From assembly GCA_040002995.1 (NCBI GenBank), contig JBDUDK010000116.1:1-13986 (forward strand): a DNA stretch of 13,986 nucleotides, written 5' to 3'. Both the position numbers and the translations under genes were made by a program. Every line of letters begins with the position of its first letter. Position 1 is the first letter of the stretch. The notes under the pieces are model-generated. The model was not told the DNA's origin, did not search any database, and saw nothing but the letters and a program-made list of their open reading frames with translations. Source of the stretch: JBDUDK01 sp040002995. Lineage in GTDB: Bacteria > Actinomycetota > Acidimicrobiia > Acidimicrobiales > Ilumatobacteraceae. Positions 1-4,631 of this stretch are shown one piece after another.

Positions 1-103
1 CGCTATCGAGATTGCATACGGCGCGCTGTTCTTGGCGAGTGACGAATCGAGCTTCATGACCGGCGCCCAACTCGTGATCGACGGTGGCTACACGGTGCCC
101 TAG
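1..103 (+). CDS. Short-chain dehydrogenase/reductase (SDR), C-terminal end only
   Basis: This is the last 33 codons of a gene that enters from the left edge; the first complete codon starts at base 2 and the TAG is at 101-103. The peptide contains ALFLASDESSFMTGAQL followed by a VIDGGYTVP tail. This is the classic C-terminal signature of SDR-family NAD(P)-dependent oxidoreductases (a LASDxSSFxTG segment, then the IDGG loop that closes over the substrate pocket). The Rossmann fold, the catalytic Tyr-x-x-x-Lys and the cofactor motif all lie outside the window, so neither substrate nor cofactor can be stated. The family call is firm because this ending is highly conserved; the exact enzyme is unknown. 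Confidence 0.9.
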   Translation, partial: AIEIAYGALFLASDESSFMTGAQLVIDGGYTVP

Positions 104-550
104 ATCAGCGCGCGTTCAGCGCCCAAGAACCGCCGCGCCGTAGAGATCGAAGACGTAGAGCAGCATGCCGAGAGGAACCACACCCAAGAAGAGCAGTGCT
201 CGCATTCTTCGTACGTCGGAAGGGCGCCTCGCGACTTGAGCATGACCAACATCCAGCCACCGGTTGGCATCTCGCGGCGACCACGGCGGAACGCGTCCAG
301 AAAGGATGTACGCGCTGCGGTTGTGACGCGGTGGCTGGCGATGCACGTACACATTGGTCACAAAGCTCACCATGCCCCGCCCGGTCGCGGTCAGTCGCGC
401 TAAGCCGATGATTTGCGCGTGTCTTACCTAAGTGACCGAGAGGTTTTGCCCGCGCCTTACCTAGATGAGGGGGGCAGGCCCCATAGCGCGCATTGAGCCC
501 GGTATGCCAACACTGCCCGTGGGCGTCTTGGCTAAAGGCCGACTCGCTTA
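104..550. other. Gene-poor stretch between SDR and the SnoaL pseudogene
   Basis: About 450 bp separate the SDR stop from the hairpin at 551. Besides the doubtful leftward ORF at 116-373, I see only a direct repeat CTTACCTA at 423-430 and 456-463 (33 bp start to start) and a short GGGGC/GCCCC inverted repeat near 471-482. No tRNA-like cloverleaf or strong promoter is visible. Confidence 0.5.
116..373 (-). CDS. Possible small single-pass membrane protein (doubtful)
   Basis: This is an 85-codon open frame from an ATG at 373 to a TGA at 116. Its last 29 residues begin MRALLFLGVVPLGMLLYV and form one convincing hydrophobic, membrane-spanning segment with a short polar tail. The first 55 residues are Arg/Pro rich and look non-coding, and third-position G+C is only moderate. 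If real, the coding part may be just the end of an older membrane-protein gene, or may start at the internal ATG. No ribosome binding site stands out. No family is recognised. I list it because the hydrophobic run is unusual for a shadow frame. Confidence 0.22.
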   Translation of the reverse strand: MVSFVTNVYVHRQPPRHNRSAYILSGRVPPWSPRDANRWLDVGHAQVARRPSDVRRMRALLFLGVVPLGMLLYVFDLYGAAVLGR

Positions 551-580
551 GAAGCGGCCCCGGTACGTCGGGGCCGCTTC
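551..580 (-). terminator. Strong GC hairpin, likely terminator of the osmC-SnoaL transcript
   Basis: A perfect 12-bp stem (GAAGCGGCCCCG at 551-562 with CGGGGCCGCTTC at 569-580) closes a 6-nt loop GTACGT. It lies 20 bp beyond the TGA of the leftward SnoaL gene, as expected for a transcript terminator. Neither side carries a clear T-tract, which is common in high-GC bacteria, so it could work in either direction. Confidence 0.7.
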
Positions 581-600
581 GCCCATTGCGACGGGGCTTC

Positions 601-1002
601 TCACGCTGTCGACGGCTCGAACGGCACGATCTGCAGGCTCGCGATGCGTCCGTCGCGAAGCCCGAATCGATGGGTCAGATCGACCGTGCCGCCGGGGAAG
701 TTGCCCTCGAGATGAGTCTGTACATCGTGACGTTCGACCCCCTCGACGTATCGCCGCTCGGCCGCGCCCCGCAAGTCGACGGTGTATTCGAAAGCCGTCG
801 CCACCGTCTCGCGCCACTAGCGGATGCCGGGAAGACCGCGCCACTCGCGGTCCTCGTCGAATACGAGCGCGTCATCGGTGAAGCACGCGACTACTGCGTT
901 CTGATCCCCGCGGTCAGACGCCGCGAAGTACTCGGAGATGATCGCCGGCAGCAAGCTCGCGTCACTTGGCCAGGGAGGCTTCGAGAGTGATCTCGGGAAC
1001 AC
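601..1002 (-). pseudogene. SnoaL/NTF2-like protein interrupted by an in-frame TAG
   Basis: On the minus strand one frame reads SDASLLPAIISEYFAASDRG, then a TDDALVFDEDREWRG segment and GLPGIR. It then meets a TAG at 817-819 and continues in the same frame with WRETVATAFEYTVDLRG to a TGA at 601. This is a normal SnoaL-like (NTF2 fold) polyketide-cyclase/ketosteroid-isomerase-type domain: N-terminal helices, the xxVFxDExREWRGxxxI core, then the beta-sheet half. The coding-like start near 966 overlaps the osmC stop, but the codon where ATG would be expected (967-969) reads CCA. The only standard in-frame start nearby is a GTG at 1002, inside osmC. Such proteins act on small steroid- or polyketide-like substrates or have no known role. 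It may be a real pseudogene, a sequencing error at one base, or a readthrough gene. Confidence 0.8.
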
Positions 1003-1387
1003 TTGCCAACGCTCGGCTCACGGGGCATCCCGCCTTGGCGGCCTTGGCCTGCTCGATGAACGCTGCCTCGTCGAGACCCGGCACCCGCCCGACGGTCACG
1101 AGCGCGATCTTGGTGATTGTCGGCTTGCCATCGACGGGTCTCAGGGTGACCGTGGCGTCGGTGTGAATCGAGTCAGGCGGGTTGCCGGCTTGAGCGAGCA
1201 TGTTGGAGAGAGCCATCGAGAAGCAGGCCGCGTGCGCGGCCGCGATCAGTTGCTCGGGGTTGGAGCCCGGCCCGTCCTCGAAACGGGACTTGAACGTGTA
1301 GCCACCGCTGATGGTGTCACCCGCGGTGAACGTGCCACTGCCGCTCGGCAGGTCACCTTTCCATTCCGCACTTCCCTTCGCTGGCAT
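962..1387 (-). CDS. osmC: OsmC/Ohr-family peroxiredoxin
   Basis: This 141-residue protein matches the usual OsmC length. OsmC-type enzymes reduce organic hydroperoxides in the cytoplasm with a pair of cysteines. Visible features are Arg35 in SRFEDGPG, the helix motif PEQLIAAAHAACFSMAL with Glu45 and Cys55, and Cys121 in AKAGCPVSRAL. These are the conserved Arg, Glu and two redox cysteines of the family. The start chosen is the ATG at 1387, because GAGGAG lies about 6 nt upstream; the upstream in-frame ATG at 1423 has no such site. The gene runs leftward, divergent from the TIGR03086 gene. Its TGA overlaps the coding-like beginning of the SnoaL pseudogene, so the two were probably co-transcribed and ended at the 551-580 hairpin. 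Confidence 0.93.
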   Translation of the reverse strand: MPAKGSAEWKGDLPSGSGTFTAGDTISGGYTFKSRFEDGPGSNPEQLIAAAHAACFSMALSNMLAQAGNPPDSIHTDATVTLRPVDGKPTITKIALVTVGRVPGLDEAAFIEQAKAAKAGCPVSRALASVPEITLEASLAK

Positions 1388-1503
1388 GACGGGCTCCTCT
1401 CGGTTCGACGATTGAGTCGGCAATGTCGGATTTCAGCACAACTTTGGCGGCGAACTCCGACCGACGAGCGATGAGTTCGAGAGATCGGCTAGGTCTAGTA
1501 CGC

Positions 1504-2079
1504 ATGATGATCGACATCTCGCCCTCTACCGACCGGATGGTCCGCGTGCTCGCCGCCGTTGCCGACGACCAGTTCGCCCTGCCCACTCCCTGTCCCAAGA
1601 GTCGCGTCGGTGACCTCATCGACCACATTGGGACGTTCGCCAAGGCGTTCACCGCCGTCGCTCGCAAGACCAACCGCGGTAAGGGCCCGCCGCCGCCGCC
1701 CAATGCCGCCAACCTCGATGCCGGCTGGCGGGACCGAATCGCACGTGATCTCGCAACGTTGACCGGCGCGTGGCGAGAGGCCGCCGCGTGGGAGGGCATG
1801 ACGTTCGCCGGTGGCATGGAGCTGCCGGGACAGGTCGGCGGGCTGATTGCGCTCGACGAACTCGTCGTGCACGGTTGGGACCTCGCCATCTCGACGGGCC
1901 AGGCCTATGACCCATCGGTCGGTGAACTCGAAGCCGCTTCCTCATTCGTTGCATCGTTCGACGCTCCCCGCGACGGCAACCTGTTCGGCCCCGTTGTGCC
2001 GGTTGCCGATGATGCTTCGCCGCTCGACAAACTGCTCGGACTCACCGGGCGAGATCCGACCTGGCGGCCGCCATCATGA
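1504..2079 (+). CDS. TIGR03086-family metal-binding protein (DinB/mycothiol maleylpyruvate isomerase-like)
   Basis: A protein of about 191 residues with the pattern of the TIGR03086 family. Its N-terminal helix is followed by DDQFALPTPCPKSRVGDLIDH, then a middle helix and LIALDELVVHGWDLA. His41 (IDHIG), Glu119 and His123 (ELVVHGWD) are at the places where DinB-fold proteins bind a divalent metal. Relatives include mycothiol-dependent isomerases and transferases; the substrate of this subgroup is not established. The start is one of two adjacent ATGs at 1504 and 1507. Family alignment favours a sequence beginning MIDISPS, and the frame extends further upstream to GTG codons that look non-coding. 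The TGA overlaps the next ATG as ATGA (2076-2079), implying translational coupling with the DUF899 gene. Confidence 0.88.
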   Translation: MMIDISPSTDRMVRVLAAVADDQFALPTPCPKSRVGDLIDHIGTFAKAFTAVARKTNRGKGPPPPPNAANLDAGWRDRIARDLATLTGAWREAAAWEGMTFAGGMELPGQVGGLIALDELVVHGWDLAISTGQAYDPSVGELEAASSFVASFDAPRDGNLFGPVVPVADDASPLDKLLGLTGRDPTWRPPS

Positions 2080-2769
2080 GCACGTCGTTCCCCGGTGAGT
2101 CCAAGAAGTACCGGGCGGCGCGCGACAAGCTCCTGCAAGAAGAGATCGAGCTCCGTCGAGCCAGCGAAGCGGTGGCCGCGGCACGCCGAGCGCTCCCGCC
2201 AGGTGGGAAGGTCCCCGAGAACTACGTGTTCGACGCCTACGGACCGGAAGGTGACCCGATCAAGGTCCACGCCGGCGGAGCTGTTCGCACCCGGGAACGA
2301 AACCGTCTTCATCTACAACATGATGTTCCCGCGGTCACCGGATGAGGACTTGCCGTGCCCTTCGTGCACGCAGTTTCTCGATTCGTTCGATGGTGTCGCC
2401 GAGCACGCGAGCCAACGCATCAACGTGGCCGTCGTCGTGAAGACGGCGCTGCCTCGTGCTCTCGCCGACGCCGAGAGCCGCGGGTGGCGGCGCCTGCGAT
2501 TGCTGTCGTCGGCGGGCAACTCCTTCAACCGTGACTACCACGGTGAAAGCGACGACGGCACTCAGCAGCTGCCGATGATGAACGTCTTCCACCGCGACGA
2601 CGGCGCGATTCGACACACCTGGGGTTCCGAGCTTCTGTACGAGCCGCCCGTTCCCGGCCACGACCCGCGCCACGGCGACACGATCGATCCGCTGTGGAAC
2701 CTTTTCGACCTCACGCCCGAAGGACGAGGCACTGACTGGTACCCCGATCTCAATTACCGCGACACGTAG
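2076..2769 (+). pseudogene. DUF899 thioredoxin-like family protein, frameshifted
   Basis: The coding signal starts at the ATG at 2076 (MSTSFPGESKKYRAARDKL, then EEIELRRASEAVAAARRALP) and holds this frame to about 2270. It then moves by one base. From about 2272 the next frame reads AELFAPGNETVFIYNMMFP, LPCPSCTQFLDSFDGVA and LRLLSSAGNSFNRDYHGE, down to a TAG at 2767. Joined, these give a DUF899 protein of about 230 residues: an N-terminal helical hairpin and a thioredoxin-like domain with a CPSC active-site-like motif and the SSAGNxxNRDYHGE signature. The family's reaction is not firmly known. The break lies in CCACGCCGGCGG near 2268-2279, where one extra base explains it. The start overlaps the previous stop (ATGA), so it belongs to that operon. 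Confidence 0.85.
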
Positions 2770-2805
2770 CCGCAGTTCGGTGAAAGAACCGACGTAGCGC
2801 GGATC

Positions 2806-2811
2806 TACTCT
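2806..2811 (+). promoter_or_regulatory. Possible -10 element for a leaderless cNMP-reductase transcript
   Basis: TACTCT fits the actinobacterial -10 pattern TANNNT and ends 7 nt before the GTG at 2819. That is the spacing seen when transcription begins at the start codon itself. There is no ribosome binding site before this GTG, which agrees with a leaderless message. No clear -35 box is visible. Confidence 0.35.
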
Positions 2812-3514
2812 GCGCGCCGTGGACGACCCCGTCGCCTTCCCGACGCTCGACGACACCCAGCTCGCCGCGCTCGACGCACTCGGAACCCGACGGTCGATAC
2901 AGGCAGGCGACTACCTCTATCGCGAAGGCGACCCCACCTACGACTTCTACGTGGTTGTTTCCGGCGCCGTCGACATCGTGCAACACGCCGACGGCGAGGA
3001 GCTGCTCATCGCCCGCCACGGTGCCGGCCGTTTCCTGGGCGAGCTGAACATGCTGACCGGCCTGCGGGTGTTCGTATCCGCGCGAGTCGCCGAGCGCGGC
3101 GAGGTGATCGTGGTGCCGGCGGCCGATCTGCGACAAGTGCTCTCGTCACAGCCCGCGCTGAGCAACACGATCCTCGCCGCGTTCATGGCCCGCCGCGACG
3201 CTCTACTCGGCGGCGCGTCGGCGGCCATCCGGGTCGTGGGCTCCCGGTTTTCACCTCAGTCGCTGGACGTGCGGGAGTTTCTGTCGCGCAGCCGGATCCC
3301 GCACGAATGGCTCGATCCCGACCACGACGCCGCCGTCGAGCGGGTGCTGCGCGAGTTCGAGGTAACCCCGGCGGAGCTCCCCGTCGTGATCGTGTCGGGT
3401 GAGGTGTTACGCCGGCCGACGCCTGGCGCGCTCGCCGAGTACCTCGGCTTGACCGTCGGCAACCTTCCTGACCGGTGCTTCGACCTCGTCATTGTCGGCG
3501 GTGGCCCAGCGGGA

Positions 3515-3600
3515 CGCCAACCCTCGAAACGTCGCCAGGCGGTTTGGACGTTTCGAGGGTTTGGTACCTCCAAGGGAACGAAACCTCGAAACGTCGGCGC
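3515..3600. repeat. Small element with three CCTCGAAACGTC copies in alternating orientation
   Basis: AACCCTCGAAACGTC occurs at 3519-3533 on the plus strand. Its exact reverse complement is at 3547-3561, and a third plus-strand copy, AAACCTCGAAACGTC (one base shorter in its C run), is at 3581-3595. The first two can form a 15-bp hairpin with a 13-nt loop. The second and third can form an alternative stem around the loop at 3563-3580. The element begins exactly where the reductase homology ends. It looks like a REP- or MITE-like non-coding repeat; no transposase is present. Confidence 0.65.
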
Positions 3601-3645
3601 GGAACCGACCCCAGTCTCCTGCTCTTTCCGTTTGGACCAGAAACA

Positions 3646-3662
3646 CCGCCACCTGGTGGCGG
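3646..3662. repeat. Perfect 8-bp inverted repeat around one central base
   Basis: CCGCCACC at 3646-3653 and GGTGGCGG at 3655-3662 flank a single T. It can fold as a 7-bp hairpin with a CTG loop. It sits at the right-hand side of the element that truncates the reductase, just before the TAG at 3665, between that gene and the leftward hydrolase. It may serve as a terminator or be part of the inserted element. Confidence 0.45.
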
Positions 3663-3755
3663 GATAGCTGGGCGAGCCGTGGAGGCGGCGCGCGGCTGGA
3701 TTCGGGCGGTGGGCGACGGCGAGCGAGGGTGACGAGCGGACCGGCGACGACATCG

Positions 3756-4544
3756 CTAGAAGAGCTTGGCGACCTGCTCGATGGCTAGGAAGTCGATGAT
3801 CAACTGGTTCACTACGTGCGGCTTCTCCATTACCAGACCGTGCGACGTGCCGGGAACGATCGCGAGCTGCGAGCCGGGAAGCGCGCGCCGAACGGCAGCC
3901 ACGTGCTCCAGCGTCATCCCGCCATCGTCCGCGGCGAGAATGAGGGTGGGCGCAGCTACGCGCGCGAGATCGGCGAGGTCGACCCCCGTCTCGGACACCC
4001 ACAGGGTGCGCAGCTTGTCGATCACGATTGCCAAGTGGTCGGGCCCGTCGGGCGAGAACGCGCGATACATCTCGACCAACGCGGGCGGGGCAGTGTCCAC
4101 GGACATGCCCGCCAGGAAGGGCAACAGCCCCGCGGGTGCATCCTCGAGAGTCACGTACTGGTCGATCCATACGAGCTTGCGCACGAGCTTCGGCCGTCGC
4201 AAGGCCACGAGCAGGCCGACGAGCGCACCGTCGGACCAACCGGCGACGTGCGCTGACTCGATGCCGAGCGCCTCCATGAGGGCGATGGTGTGCTGAGCCA
4301 TATTCTCGTAGGTGATCGGCCCATCGACGTCGGACGTGCGTCCGTGGCCATAGCGCTCGGGCACGTAGACCCGGTACTGCTGTGCGAGCGTGGCGGTCTG
4401 GGCGTCCCAAGTCTCGGCGGGACACAGACCGCCGTGGAGCAGGATCAGCGCGTCGCCGGTGCCGGTCACTTCATAGTAGGTACGTACCCCGCCAACATCG
4501 ACGTAGTGGCCGTTGCGAGGGGGAGCCTCATGGGTGGTAGTCAT
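3756..4544 (-). CDS. Alpha/beta-hydrolase fold enzyme
   Basis: A 262-residue cytoplasmic hydrolase of the standard fold. The oxyanion-hole segment ILLHGG is at residues 34-39 and the nucleophile elbow GWSDGALVG carries Ser104. The acid is Asp206 or Asp207 in LILAADDGG, and the catalytic His is His235 in PGTSHGLV. A lid or cap region lies between residues 130 and 180. The N-terminus (YVDVGGVRTYYEVTGTGDAL) is typical of esterase/epoxide-hydrolase-like members, but the substrate cannot be told. The ATG at 4544 is chosen because GAAGGAG lies 5 nt upstream, whereas the longer frame to 4616 has no such site. It follows the LAL regulator gene on the same strand with an 87-bp gap, so it may be co-transcribed with or controlled by it. 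Confidence 0.92.
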   Translation of the reverse strand: MTTTHEAPPRNGHYVDVGGVRTYYEVTGTGDALILLHGGLCPAETWDAQTATLAQQYRVYVPERYGHGRTSDVDGPITYENMAQHTIALMEALGIESAHVAGWSDGALVGLLVALRRPKLVRKLVWIDQYVTLEDAPAGLLPFLAGMSVDTAPPALVEMYRAFSPDGPDHLAIVIDKLRTLWVSETGVDLADLARVAAPTLILAADDGGMTLEHVAAVRRALPGSQLAIVPGTSHGLVMEKPHVVNQLIIDFLAIEQVAKLF

Positions 4545-4631
4545 GTCGTCTCCTTCAGGTCGAGTCTTCGACGACATCGTCCACGGCACTTTGATCATGC
4601 ACATTCGTGAGACCACGAGTTCTAACGAGTC

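Larger units (their letters stand above)
2819..3667 (+). pseudogene. cNMP-binding domain/thioredoxin-like/thioredoxin reductase fusion, truncated
   Basis: The open frame has 282 codons, but only residues 1-232 look ancestral. Residues 8-130 form a cyclic-nucleotide-binding (CRP-like) domain, with REGDPTYDFYVVVSGAVDIV and GRFLGELNMLTGLRVFVSAR. Residues 137-215 resemble the thioredoxin/glutaredoxin-like linker domain of this fusion family (SRIPHEWLDPDHD, TPAELPVVIVSG). Residues 221-232 begin the FAD-binding fold with FDLVIVGGGPAG. Complete members continue with about 300 more residues of thioredoxin reductase, carrying the CxxC and the NADPH site. Here the match stops at base 3514 and the frame runs about 50 junk-like residues through a repeat element to a TAG at 3665. 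The missing part is not found downstream in the window. A flavoprotein function is therefore lost; the sensor half might still fold and bind a nucleotide. The start is a GTG with no ribosome binding site. Confidence 0.85.

Noticed and set aside
440..540. tRNA or small structured RNA
   Set aside because: No cloverleaf with TPsiC-like arm could be found; only short GC inverted repeats are present.
817..819. TAG as a recoded (pyrrolysine-type) codon in the SnoaL gene
   Set aside because: No recoding element is seen. Several other genes in the window end in TAG, and the gene also lacks a proper start codon.
1353..1889. Minus-strand 178-codon frame opposite the TIGR03086 gene
   Set aside because: Ala/Arg/Ser-rich shadow. 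The plus frame has conserved His/Glu metal ligands.
3519..3595. CRISPR-like repeat array
   Set aside because: The units alternate in orientation, are only 12-15 bp long, and their spacers differ in length; no cas gene is present.
3256..4425. Minus-strand 389-codon open frame across the reductase remnant and hydrolase
   Set aside because: Very Arg-rich, crosses two real genes and the repeat element, and shows no fold pattern; the hydrolase in another frame has a full catalytic triad.
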